DNA from: Porogramme epimiltina | Taxonomy: Eukaryota; Basidiomycota; Agaricomycetes; Polyporales; Polyporaceae | DNA length: 64,000 bases | Direction of reading: 5' to 3' | Assembly (NCBI GenBank): GCA_900155495.1 | Contig: FTLJ01000292.1 | Location: 30,905 to 94,904, forward strand | In this document: piece after piece, positions 30,424 to 41,057 of the stretch | Layout of the letters: every line of letters starts with the position of its first letter | Position numbering within the stretch: the stretch's first letter is position 1 | Notes under the pieces: generated by a model | The model's input: only the letters and a program-made list of their open reading frames with translations | Told to the model about the DNA's origin: nothing | Databases searched by the model: none | Position numbers and translations under genes: made by a program

Positions 30424-31151
30424 AGCGGGGAGGGAAGAGAGGGGGCCAGGAGAGCTACCAGAGTTCCAGGGTTTAGGCAGTCATGAGCATCTCAGACGGG
30501 TGGCAGAAGGTGTTGTCGAGAAGGAGGAAGAGGTCGTTAGGAGTGTTGGCGGCTTCAGCCACTCATGGCATGATGCAGCACATCATGTCTCAACCGGTGC
30601 AGGCGCGACGTGCCGTGATCAACTAACGATTTCGCTCGTCCCTAGCTTCGGTCCTGTGCTACAACATTCGCATCCTATCACCACCATTCGGGCGGGGTCG
30701 GGCATTTTCGCACATATTCGGCGAAGCCAACATATCGCGGGCGGTTGGCGGGCAAGCCCAAGCGCGCCATCCCCCTTCGCGAAGGCATGGAAACATCCAC
30801 GGTCGTAAACATGCGTCCGTCGCGTGGACTGCCCAGGACTCTTCCTCTGTTAAAACATAGTGCCAGCGTGTCTAAGCACATTCCCGTGGGCCTGACATCT
30901 ACCGGAACGCAACAACCGTGTTTGGTCGCTCTCGCAGTCCTAAGTCCGCCAAGGCTATCGGAAAGGGGGACAACTACAACACTCGACAGTTAGGGAGCGG
31001 GGAGGAAATTGTGCGGGCCACGTCTTCCGAGGTTCGAAAATAAATACTAGCTAGGTCATGAGTAGGTATTACGCTGCGTTTTATACAAGTACTAGATCGT
31101 AAACGGAGAACGGACAAGTGCGCGGGGAGGATAGACGGGCGGCGGGCGAAA
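30424..31151. promoter_or_regulatory. BEACH gene promoter and OGDH 3' flank
   Basis: About 730 nt between two minus-strand genes. Open frames here (for example plus strand to 30808) are GC-driven antisense extensions of the BEACH first exons. No separate gene seen. Confidence 0.45.
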
Positions 31152-34100
31152 TCACTGCCCGAAAGCAGTCGCGAGGAACTGCTCGATCTGCTTCTTGTGC
31201 ATCACCTTGCTGCCGGTCGCGACGGAGCTCGTGGGATCGCGGCCCGCGTAGAGCGGGTACTTGCCCTTGTGGTGCTCCGTCTCGTTCGCCGCGGTCTGGA
31301 TGCGGGGCCCGACGTAGGTCCACGCGCCGTTGTTGAGGGGCTCTTCCTGGCACCAGAGGATGTCCGCGTTGGGGTACTTGTCGAGGTGCGCAGTAATCTA
31401 TTCACAGTGGTCAGTAGCAGCTCAAGCAACGCCCACACGTGTTGCACGTACCAAGTCATAGGGGAAGGGAGAAATCTGCTCGACCCTGCTGATAGCGACA
31501 TCGTTGATGCCCTTGTCCTCACGCTCCTGGAGGAGGGTGTGGTAGACCTGGCCTGTAAACGCAGACCGACATCAGTACGCCACACTACCAGCGCATTGCT
31601 GCAAGACGTACCCGTGCACAGAATATGGCGGCGGACGTTTTCGGGAGCGACCATGGTCTCCGGGTGGGCCTCGGGGATGTAGCGCTGGAAGTGCGTGTCG
31701 CCGACCATCTCCGAGAGCTCGGAGCGGGCCTTGGGGTGGCGGAGGAGCGACTTGGAGAAGAAGATGACGAGGGGCTTGCGGAAGTCGCGGTGAATCTGGC
31801 GACGGAGGACGTGGAACTAGAGACGAACATGGTCAGTACCTCTATTGAGCAGTGACAAGTGTCAGAGTGCACTAACGTAGTTAGCGGGGGTCCTAGAAGA
31901 CAACAAGCATAAGTAAACATGTCAAAAAGCGAGGATGCGCATCAACATACGTGGGGTAGACAATCTGCATGTTGCAGTCCTGGTGCTGCCTCTCGATCTT
32001 CTCCGGCGAGGGGTACACATGCGGGTGGTCGTCGCACAGCTGCAAGAAGCGCTCGATGCGGCCGCTCGAGTGCTCCGGGCCCTGGCCGTCGAACCCGTGG
32101 GGCATGCTCATGACGAGGCCCGTGCGCTGGAGCCACTTGCGCTCGCCCGAGGCGAGGAACTGGTCGATGATGCACTGCGCGTTGTTCGCAAAGTCCCCAA
32201 ACTGCGCCTCCCAGATCGTCAGCGCGTCGGGCGAGACGAGCGAGTACCCGAGCTCGAACCCGAGCGCGCCGTACTCGGACAGCGACGAGTTCGCGACGAC
32301 GAACCGCGCCTGCTGCGAGCCGAGGTCGTTCAAAGGCACGTACTGCCCCTCGTTCTCCTGGTCGTGGATCACCGCGTGCCGCTGCGAGAACGTGCCGCGC
32401 TCGACGTCCTGCCCGGACAGCCGGATGTGGTTCCGCTCGAGCGCGAGCGTGCCGAACGCGAGCGCCTCCGCCGTCGCCCAGTCGATGTTCTGGCCCTCCT
32501 CGACCGTCTTGCCGCGGTTCGTCAGGATGCGCGCGAGGTTGCGGTGCGGCTTGAAGCCGCTCGGGAACGACGAGATCACCTTGCCGATGTGCTTCAGCGT
32601 GTCCTCCTCCGCGCCCGTCGCGCGCGTGGGCAGCGTCTTGTCCGCGAGCTCCTTCGGCGACGGGAAGCCGGGCCACGTCGCGGAGAGCCACTCCTTGCTC
32701 GACGGCACGTAGTCCTTCGCGCCCGCCGCGGCCTTGTCGAGCATGCCCCACACCCACTTCTTGTGCTCCTCGATGTCCTTCTCCGTGAACGTCCCGCGCC
32801 CGACGAGGAACTGCGAGTACTTCGTCAGCGTCGTCGGCTGCTTCTCGATCGCCTTGTACATCCGCGGCTGCGTGAAGCTCGGCTGGTCCGTCTCGTTGTG
32901 CCCGTGGCGCCGGTAGCAGACGATGTCGACCACGACGTCCTTCTTCCACTTGGCGCGCCAGTCCGCGGCGAGCTGGCAGACGAAGTTGACCGCCTCGACG
33001 TTGTCGCCGTTGACGTGGAAGATGGGCGCGTCGATGGCCTTCGCGAGGTCGGACGGGTACGGCGTCGAGCGCGAGAAGCGCGGGTCCGTCGTGAAGCCGA
33101 TCTGGTTGTTCACGATGAGGTGGATCGTTCCGCCGGTGCCGTAGTTGGCGAGGTTGTGGAAGCCCATCGTCTCGTAGACGACACCCTGGCCCGCGAACGC
33201 GGCGTCACCGTGGAGGAGGACGCCCATGGCCGTGTTATGCGCTGACTCGTCGCCCTCGAAGTGCTGGAGCGCACGCGTCTTGCCAAGCACGACCGGGTCC
33301 TCCGCCTCCAAGTGGGACGGGTTCGCGACGAGCGAGAGCGCGACCTTCTTGCCGGACGGCGTGGGGCGGACATAGTTGGCGCCAAGGTGGTACTTGACGT
33401 CACCCGCGGGGAAGTCATCGTCCTCGGCCGTGCCAGAGAACTCGTTGAGGATGGCCTCGAGCGGTTTCCGGATGACGTTCGCCAGAACGTTGAGACGGCC
33501 ACGATGCGGCATACCGATGGTAACGTGCTTGACCCCGTGCTCGACGGAGCGGTCGATGAGCGCCTTCATGCCCGGGATGAGCGACTCGCAGCCCTCGAGA
33601 CCGAACCGCTTCTCGTTGGGGTACTTGCTCGCGATGTACTTCTCAAACGAGTCTGACCAGATGAGACGGTCGAGCACCATGCGCTTCTCCTCGACGGTGT
33701 AGTTCCACGGCTTCGGGATCTCGACGCGCTCCCGGATCCAGTCACACTGCTCCTTGTCCGGGATGTGCACGTACTGGATGCCGACCGCGCCGCCTGCGTG
33801 GTGCGCGTGTGCGCGCGTCAATTACGCTCTCGTCCTGCTGGTATCGGCCGAAGGCCCCGCTGCAGCAAAGCACTCACAGTAGATGCGCTTGCACAGCCCG
33901 ATAATCTCGCCGAGCGACATTGTTTTCCTGTCCTCCGTGGCGAAGTGGGGCAGGATGCCGGGGCCGAGGGTGATCTGCTTGTCGAGATCGCGCTCCGTGA
34001 AGCCGTAGCGGCTCAGCTCGAGCTCGGGCGGGTGCGCCGGGTTCAGGTCCGGGTCGAGGATACCGAGGGGGTCGAGGTCGGCAACGTGGTGGCCGCGCAC

Positions 34101-34530
34101 TTGGTATGCGCGGACGAGGAGTTGGACCTGACACGACGCGCCCGTTGGAGTTGGGCGCAAACCCAAAAAAGACCGTACATATGCGCACCTTCAAGTGGTC
34201 GTCGAGCTCCGTGCCGCCGTGGGCGTGGAGGGCGGGGGCGCCGTCGGCGGGGGCGATGGTGGGCGGGGGCTGGAACGCCTTGTAGCTCGGCAGGCCCTTG
34301 TCCATGCCGGAGAAGTAGACGTCCCAGGACGCGTGCACAGACTTGGGATCCTGCCTCCACAGCCTGTACATCTCCTCGGCGTAGTACGTGTTCGTCCCGT
34401 TCGCGAAGGGGTCGTTCGGGGACGGCGCGGCCGCGGTCGCGAGCGTGCGCGCCAGCGGCTGCACGCCGTAGCGGTAGCGCGACCCGTGCAGGGCCTGCAC
34501 GACACGGGGGAGACGAGCGAGCCTGTGCAT
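31152..34530 (-). CDS. KGD1: 2-oxoglutarate dehydrogenase E1 component, mitochondrial
   Basis: Seven exons (34189-34530, 33878-34127, 31951-33793, 31877-31892, 31612-31816, 31452-31552, 31152-31397) join in phase to exactly 1000 residues, the family size. The N-terminus [20 protein letters not shown] is an Arg-rich mitochondrial transit peptide, followed by the E2-docking stretch [20 protein letters not shown]. Thiamine diphosphate and active-site blocks are intact: [107 protein letters not shown], then [13 protein letters not shown] and [13 protein letters not shown]. The enzyme decarboxylates 2-oxoglutarate and transfers succinyl to E2 in the Krebs cycle. Exon 4 is a 16-nt microexon that any simple gene finder would miss. 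Confidence 0.97.
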
Positions 34531-34904
34531 CGCTAACGAGGTCAGGAGAAAGAGGGTGGTGGGGTCGAGTAAACCGACGACGTGGAAGGGTGGAAAGGTG
34601 GTGACGAGCAGGAGCCGCTTTTGGCTCGATGGCATTCGGTGCACAGGGCCGACGCGTTGATTGGCTCGTCGGACTACCGGCGTTTACTTGTTCCGCCGCG
34701 TTCCGTAGGACAGTGCTCGACGAGCAAATGGCAGGCAGTTGATTGCGAGAGGCACACAAGACGTCATAGAAGATTAGTTTGGATCGGGGTAACATAATGC
34801 TACACATGTAGATATACAACAGGATTACGACAGTGTCTAAATGAGCGTCCAAGACGACAAACACACTGGACCAGCCATCTATATCCGATGCAATCCGAAG
34901 AACC
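34531..34904. promoter_or_regulatory. OGDH upstream region
   Basis: About 370 nt between the OGDH start and the stop of the Kre9-like gene, both on the minus strand. AT-rich near the Kre9-like stop, as expected for its 3' UTR. No gene seen. Confidence 0.45.
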
Positions 34905-35887
34905 TTACAACGCCATGGTAAGGCCGATGACCGTCGGCCAGAAGACGAACACGAAGCGGAACTTGAGGCCCTCCAGGTCGACTGGCGGCCGTTTGCGGAG
35001 TCCCATAGCCGCAGCGCCAGACCGGGCCCGTTGAGGGGTGGCTTCGGGAGTGGTCGTCGGAGGGGGGGTTGCCACAGAAGGAGGAGGCGTCGAGATTGTA
35101 GGCTTGAGCGTAGAGACGACGGTAGCATCAGGGAGCACGAAGGTGACTCTAGGCGTGATATAGACCAGACTTGGCGCAGCGTGGTCCTGGGCGTCGATGA
35201 CAGGTCCTTCGTACGGAAAGTCGTTCGCCATGCCAGAGATCGTGAAGTCGGCGGTGTATATTTTGCTCTTGGGGTTCTCTCCAGTAAAGAGCAAGAAGCT
35301 ATATGTTCTGCGTTAAAACGCAGGTCAACGACGAAGAAAGATAATACTGACTAGTCGGAACCGTTGTGCCTCCAAGAAGGGGAGATCCAGACGTCTGCTG
35401 AGAGACTATTGGGGTAGATACCCTCGGCCAAAGTGGCCACGTATGTCTAATGAGGGAATAAAGTTAGACACTGATTCATGAGAAAACAATAATGCCACCC
35501 CATAAGCCAGAATAGTTCCCACAGGTAGCCCGGGAGATAGAAAACGGTCGCCTTAGATGCTCTAGCCTGAATGGACGTCGGGGGCGCACAGCGCTCCCAT
35601 TACGATTATCGAACTTTCGATACGACTCGCTTCCGAGGAACAGGCGGGCGAGCGAGCAAGAGAAACTGCCTCAGGAACACAGTACTGACCTCGCCGACAT
35701 AAAGGTCAATTTTAACAGGTCCCATAGCGTCCAGCGTCGGCCATTTGCCGTCGTCGATCCACTGGATCGTGTTCACGCGACCGGCGCCGAGAACGGTGCT
35801 TGCGATGGGGTTTGTCGGATAGATGCTAGCGGAGCCCAGTGAGCTGAGAAGAGCCGCCAGATAGGCGCGAGTGAGAAGCCGAAGCAT
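34905..35887 (-). CDS. Kre9/Knh1-like cell-wall protein
   Basis: Exons 35690-35887, 35352-35446 and 34905-35298 join in phase to 228 residues. A signal peptide (MLRLLTRAYLAALLSSLGSA) is followed by one Ig-like Kre9/Knh1 domain: IASTVLGAGRVNTIQWIDDG, MGPVKIDLYVG, TYVATLAEGIYP, SPSWRHNGSDYFLLFTGENP and IYTADFTISGM. A Pro/Thr/Ser-rich stalk (STPPPSVATPPPTTTPEATP) then leads to a hydrophobic C-terminus (FVFVFWPTVIGLTMAL) that fits a GPI-anchor signal. Kre9/Knh1 proteins act in beta-1,6-glucan assembly, and GPI-anchored members are abundant in basidiomycete walls. The gene is divergent from ATG27 across 667 nt. Confidence 0.85.
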
Positions 35888-36554
35888 GTTCGCCAGCGTC
35901 GCCAAGCTATGTAGTAGGTATTCGGACCCGCCAGACGGATGCCTGAGGTCGCCAGATAGTCGAAGTCGAGCCGATGAGCCGGAGGTGGAGAGCGAGGCCA
36001 GTAGGGTGTGGAGAGATGGTCGAGGACAAGTTCGATTGCAAGGTTTGACGACGCCCGATAACGAGGCGAGTGCTCGGCACGGCAGAGATCCCGCGGCCCG
36101 AGCCAAGCGGAGGTCCCCTTTTGGCGAAATGACCTCGAAGCCCTCGAGCTCCATGGCCCTCCACCGTCCCCTTCGGCGGGCATTCCTCCCACTTTCTCCG
36201 TGATTCTTTAGGTCAGCATGCGGGCGGGTGAGTAAGACACCCCATCATCTTACGCCTTTTTTCACCCCGACGGTGTGGATAGTTCGCGGGGCCGAAGCGG
36301 CAGGCGGGAGCCCCGCGTCTCCTTCTGGGCAGAGCAGAGCACGGTCCGGTGACCCTAGGCCTCGCGCCCGTCCGAGCAGCCCCACGCCCACGGGCCCCAG
36401 ACGGCACTGGGGGGCCCAAGATGCTTCACGGCGCCGTGCACACGCTTTCAGCAACGTGCCTTGCGCCCCCCGAGGATAGCTATACCCACTTACCCACTCG
36501 ACGCCAGCCCCTACAGCCCACAGCTGCTCCCCCCCGGCGGACTGCGTCTCCCCC
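35888..36554. promoter_or_regulatory. Divergent promoter region between Kre9-like gene and ATG27
   Basis: A 667-nt head-to-head intergenic space. Both genes read outward from it, so it must hold both promoters. I see no clear TATA box; the right half is CT/GC-rich, which suits initiator-type promoters. No coding pattern. Confidence 0.5.
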
Positions 36555-38159
36555 ATGTCGGCCCCGACGCTCCTCCGCACCCTCGCGGCGCTCGCACTGC
36601 CCGTCCTCGCGCTCGCCCGCGCAGCAGCGGCCGCAGCGGCAGACCCCCTCCCGCCCGACCACGTCCACCGCCTGAAGAGCCTGACGGAGGAGTGCGCGTT
36701 CACGCTCGGCAAGAGCTCGTACAACCTGTGCCCGGTGCTGAGCGCGGTCACGGAGCTGGAGATCGCGAGCGAGCGGCAGACGGACCCGACGCTCACGAAG
36801 ACGGCGTACAGGATCGATCTCCGCGCGCCGCTCGCGAAGGTCGACGGCGTGCCCGGACACGAGCAGGTGCGTGTGTGTGTGCGTCGCTGTCGTCCGTCGG
36901 CCGAGCTATGGCGCGCCCCGCCTGCCCGCCTGGCAGAACTCTGTTTGCGTGTGCGTGTGCCCGGGGAGATCGCTTCGACAGGTTCCCCGCGGCGACGTGC
37001 GGGCAGGACGTGCGGGTCCGCCTGACGTGAAGTCTAGAGGGCGATATACGCTGCTTGCGTTCCCACCCTGCTTATCCTCGATTGACCCTGCACCGGCCGT
37101 GCCTCGCTGCATGCATGCGCGCAACGGGAACTGACCCCACGTTCGTCCGCTGCAGTGCCCCCAAGGGACGTGGATTTGCCAAACGAGTGCGTGCCCTTAA
37201 GTCCGCCATCCCCGTAAGACCCTCTGAATCTTATCGCCCCTTCCGCCTGCTAGTCACGAACCGCCGCCCGCGCCATGAGGACGAGGAGCCGCGCGTGCTC
37301 CAGGTCGTGCCCGTGGCCGGCGAGCTGCACCTCCAAAACTCCCCCGAATACCGCCCTGGGGTGAACCCCACCGCGCAGGTGACGCCCTCGCGCGCCGACC
37401 CCAAAGGTGCGTGCCCCACGTTCTCCTCACGATCCCGCCTCGCATGCTGACTGTGCGCTCCCCGCAGTCAACGTGCTCCATGTCCGCCTGCACGGCGGAT
37501 ACTACATGGGCCGTCAGCAAAGCGCCGACTTCCAATTCCTCTGCTCTAGGGACGCAGAAGAGGTGCGCATCCCGCTTCCCCTACCTTCCCCTAGCTCACC
37601 CTCCACCGCTCCCCTCCAGCCCTCCACCCCAAAGCATCTATACACATGGAACAACACACACACCTTCCAATGGCAAACCCAGCACGCCTGCGGCTCGCAG
37701 CGCGCGACGCCCGTCCCGCCCAACAAAGACACCGACGTCCCCCCCGACGCCGACGACTCCCCGCCGCCCCCGCCGCCCTCCTCGGACGAGCCCGCGCCCG
37801 AGCTCGTCGACGACGCGCGCGCGCGCCGCCCCCAGCGCACCGCCGCGCTCCTGCTCGGGGGCGCGGCCGCGCTCGCGGCGCTGGGCTACGGCCTGCGCGC
37901 CCCCCTCGCGCGCCTCGCGAAGCGCCACCGCCTCCGCCACCTCCTGCGCACGACGCGCTTCCGCGTTGGGGAGGGCGTGCTCGTCCGCTGGGCGTACGAG
38001 GACCTCGAGATGGACGACGGGCTCTACGCGGGCAGGGGCGGGGCGGAGGGCGAGGAGGACGTGATGGTCAACTTTAGAGCGGTGCCGGAGGAGGGTGGGG
38101 GCGAGGGGATCCCGCTGAAGCCGTCGCCGCGGTGGGCGAGCAGCTATGGGACGGCGTGA
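36555..38159 (+). CDS. ATG27: Autophagy-related protein 27 (type I membrane protein)
   Basis: Exons 36555-36866, 37156-37186, 37254-37406, 37468-37562 and 37620-38159 join in phase to 376 residues. A signal peptide (MSAPTLLRTLAALALPVLAL) precedes the lumenal mannose-6-phosphate-receptor-like domain: CAFTLGKSSYNLCPVL, TAYRIDLRAPL, CPQGTWICQT, EPRVLQVVPVAGE, LHVRLHGGYYMGRQQ and FQFLCSRDAEE, ending in an isolated HACG cysteine. A Pro/Asp-rich stalk, one membrane segment (TAALLLGGAAALAALGYGL), a basic stop-transfer and a cytosolic tail ending SSYGTA follow. The tyrosine near the end could be the trafficking signal known in Atg27. It cycles between Golgi, vacuole and the phagophore site and helps Atg9 traffic. 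Exon 2 is 31 nt. Confidence 0.8.
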
Positions 38160-38580
38160 GTGTGCGGGGTGGGGTGGCCTGGGTGTTGGGGATTGGGATT
38201 TGGTATCTATTTCGGATGCGGTTGGAAGGGCTGGGGTGTTCGGGCGTAGTTTCCTGTGTTGCTGTGTATTTTGAGGGCTTCTGTGTACCTGTAGACCTAT
38301 GCCTGCTGCTGCTGCTGTGTTGTTGTACGTATACCAGATTGTACCATAGAGGTTATTGCACCCATGTAATTCATTATTCTGCGCGCTGGAAATCGGACGA
38401 TACTGCGGGTTCTTGAATTCGTGCGATCTCTCCGGAACTGCGACACTGCAGAAGACAAGAGGTTTTGGATCCGATTACATTGGGTACCCCTAGATGCGGT
38501 AGCGGCTGTACAATATACATGGAAGAGCTCGCAGAAGCGGATGAGGGAGGCATGGAACGGCTGCTGCGTGACGAGGGCGA
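38160..38580. other. Shared 3' flank of ATG27 and ATG12
   Basis: A 421-nt convergent space with a short CTG repeat at about 38306 and TATA/AATAA-rich 3'-UTR-like stretches. No gene. Confidence 0.5.
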
Positions 38581-39310
38581 TCAGCCCCAGGCGGCGGTCG
38601 TGCTAGGATGGCTATTAGCGAAACAAAACGGGGCGCGAGACAGGCGCAGCGCGCACCTGTAGTTCACTATTAGGTGGCCCTCCGTCGAAAAGGACTGTCC
38701 GTGCCCGCTCAGAACACAAGAAGCGGATGCGATCTGTCCGCGCCGAAGCACGCACCTTGAACAGGTTCGCGACCGTGTCGTCCGGCGCGGGCGAGAATGC
38801 GAGATTGATGTACGTGAACTGGCGCACGGCGGCGGCGGGGGCATGAGAAGAGGGAAGGGGGAGGACGGAAGGAGCACAAGGGGCGACGCACCAGCGGGTC
38901 GCCCTGCTTCCACCCCAGCTCCTTGCGCAGGAACTGGATGACGGCTTGGAAGCGGTTCGACGCGGTGATCTTGTAGAAGTTCTGCTTCATAATGGGCGCG
39001 TTCCCCACCGCTTTGAAGCGCACGACGACTGGACGGGGGCATCGTCGACGGGCAAAATGTGCGACCGGGCCACGGAGGGCACGATTAAGGTCGACAGTCG
39101 AGGGGGGAAGGAGGGGAGGGGGAGAACGGCGAGTGAGCACGACGCCCGCCCACACACGAGCCCACCAGGCGACGCACCTTTGTTGGCGTCCTTCTTCTTG
39201 TAGGCCTCAAGGGCCTCCTGGGCCTCCTGCACGACGTTTCCGCCGTCGAGCGAGGTCCATGCCGAGGGGAGGGCGCGGGTGGGGGGCTCGGGGGTGCCGG
39301 CGAGGGCCAT
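38581..39310 (-). CDS. ATG12: Ubiquitin-like autophagy protein 12
   Basis: Exons 39178-39310, 38892-39028, 38756-38818, 38657-38694 and 38581-38602 join in phase to 130 residues. After about 35 variable residues and an EALEAYKKKDANK helix comes the ubiquitin fold: VVVRFKAVGNAPIMKQNFYK, ASNRFQAVIQFLRKELGWK, LFTYINLAFSPAPDDTVANL and TEGHLIVNYS, ending TAAWG with the essential C-terminal glycine. Atg7 and Atg10 activate this glycine and join it to Atg5, making the E3-like complex for Atg8 lipidation. The last exon is only 22 nt and encodes the terminal glycine, so a model lacking it would seem inactive. The gene faces ATG27 tail to tail. Confidence 0.93.
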
Positions 39311-39913
39311 GGCCGTGATTACGGTTGGGCAGACCGAGGGAGGGCGCGCCGGCGCCAACGGCCCCCATTATCCTGCAGCTCAGGCTCCCGCCCCCTCAAT
39401 CACGGCGCGACGGGGCGGGGTGCCCCCCCGATTGTGCTTCGTCCCGACTCCCGTATCGTCCTAGTCTCCATTTCGTTCGTATCTCGTGACCTACGGTGCG
39501 CGGATCGTATATATAGCGTACGGGGTGCCGCTCTACATCTACACTTCTCTCGCTCGTTTCTCTCTCATCTCTCTTGGGGACTACCGTCTGGGCGGCCCCG
39601 AGTCTGATCCCCTCGAACCCCCCACGGCGTCCCTCTCCTCGACTCTCTCCGACTCTCCCCTCAACATCAACAAACCCTTGCTCGCGGCCGCTACGACTCC
39701 CGTCGAGGGCGCCGCAGGCCCCGGTGAGTCCGTCAACCCCGTCACCCCCGTCGCTGACCCCCCTCGTCCCCCCAGCGTTACAGCCCTCAGTCGCGAGCAG
39801 CGTGCGCTCAGCGCCCTCACGCGCCAGTACGTCGAGTACTGTGTATGGAGCATTCGCTCCAAAGCCATGCGACGGCCCGATGTGATCCATCGGTGAGCCT
39901 TGTCTCGGCTTCC
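39311..39913 (+). promoter_or_regulatory. TATA-led spliced leader of an unidentified plus-strand transcript
   Basis: GTATATATAG at 39508-39517 is followed by a CT-rich start-like tract (39536-39575). There is also a textbook intron: GTGAGTCC donor at about 39723, GCTGAC branch, CCCCAG acceptor ending about 39774. A further donor (GTGAGCC) sits at about 39893. No ATG occurs between the TATA box and 39845, so any protein would start at 39845 or beyond the minisatellite. The 136-codon frame starting with GTG at 39486 has no recognised domain. The region is also upstream of ATG12 on the other strand. Confidence 0.35.
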
Positions 39914-40715
39914 CACCCCCGCTTCAAGAGCGGTGCGGGTGGAGATTCCACCCCCGCCTCAAGAGCGGCGCGGGTGAGTGCTTGTACCCCCGCCTCAAGG
40001 GCGGTGTGGGTTATAGCTGCCTGGTACCCCCGCCCCTAGGGCGGCGCGGGTTAAGGCTCTGCCTGGTACCCCCGCCCCCAGGGCGGCGCGGGTTATGGCA
40101 AGACCTGGCATCCCCGCCCCTAGGGCGGCGCGGGTGACGGCTCCGCCTGGTACCCCCGCCCCGAGGGCGGCGCGGGTTATGGCTTCCACCCCCGCCTCAA
40201 GAGCGGTGAGGGTGAGGACTTCTACCCCCGCCTCGAGAGCGGTGCGGGTATGGCCACGCCTGGAACCCCCGCCCCAAGGGCGGCGCGGGTGATGGCTCCG
40301 CCTGGTACCCCCGTCCCAAGGGCGGCGCGGGTTATGGCTCCACCTAGTACCCCCGCTCCAAGGGCGGTGCGGGTACGACCACGCCTGGCACCCCCGCCCC
40401 AAGGGCGGCGCGGGTTATGGCTTCGTCTGGTACCCCCGCCCCAAGGGCGGTGCGGGTTATGGCCTTGCCTGGTAGCCCCCGCCCCAAGAGCGGTGTGGGT
40501 GATGGCTCCGCCTAGTGCCCCCGCCCCAAGCGCGGCGCGGGTGACGGCTTCACCTAGTACCCCCGCCTCAAGAGCGGCACGGGTTATGGCTCTGCCTGGT
40601 ACCCCCGCCTCAAGAGCAGCGTAGGCGATGGCTTCGCCTAGTTCCCCCGCCCCAAGCGCGGCGCGGGTGATGGCTCTGTCTCCCCCCGCTCCAAGCGCAG
40701 CGTGTGGTGGGGTAT
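39914..40715. repeat. GC-rich minisatellite, about 20 copies of 36-42 bp units
   Basis: I count 20 units built on TACCCCCGCCCCAAGGGCGG followed by CGCGGGTTATGGCTCCGCCT with substitutions. Most are 42 bp, a few 36 bp, so both sizes keep a reading frame. Each unit contains CCGCCC-CAA-GGGCGG or a variant, a six-base-pair hairpin with a three-base loop. The forward frame reads as repeats of APPGTPAPRAARVM and the reverse as repeats of TRAALGAGVPGGAV, but stops interrupt both, so coding is doubtful. Spacing and contact between units without unique spacers exclude a CRISPR array. Confidence 0.95.
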
Positions 40716-41057
40716 AGAACTACGATCTGTTTATAACACATCTTTGTGTCCGCCTGAAGAGTGCGTGCACACCGAGGGCGGCAACGCCGTTCGACCTGTC
40801 ACGGTCGACGTAGTCGATGACTTCGATGCCTTCGGGCAGTAGCGCGAGGTCCATTACGACCGGTGCTGTTCAAGTAAGAGTACGGCTGCTCGCGGGGGTC
40901 AGTCCCCCGTAAGCTTACCTACCAGACAGTTGTCCGCCGTCCAACTCTACGCTGTTGATCAAGCGCAGCTGGAGCTTACTGCAAGCGAGCGCGAGTGCAG
41001 CGTCGCGCGCGAGTGACGGGGGGTGCGCTGGGGCGCACACCGTCCGCATCGTCAGTA
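40716..41057. other. Unique sequence between minisatellite and inverted repeat
   Basis: About 340 nt. The open frame running rightward from 40955 enters the inverted-repeat arm. No gene recognised. Confidence 0.4.

Noticed and set aside
31935..33245. A 436-codon plus-strand frame
   Set aside because: It is the antisense shadow of the large OGDH exon, kept open by the GC-rich third codon positions.
39914..40715. Possible CRISPR array
   Set aside because: Units adjoin directly with no unique spacers, and this is a eukaryotic genome; it is a minisatellite.
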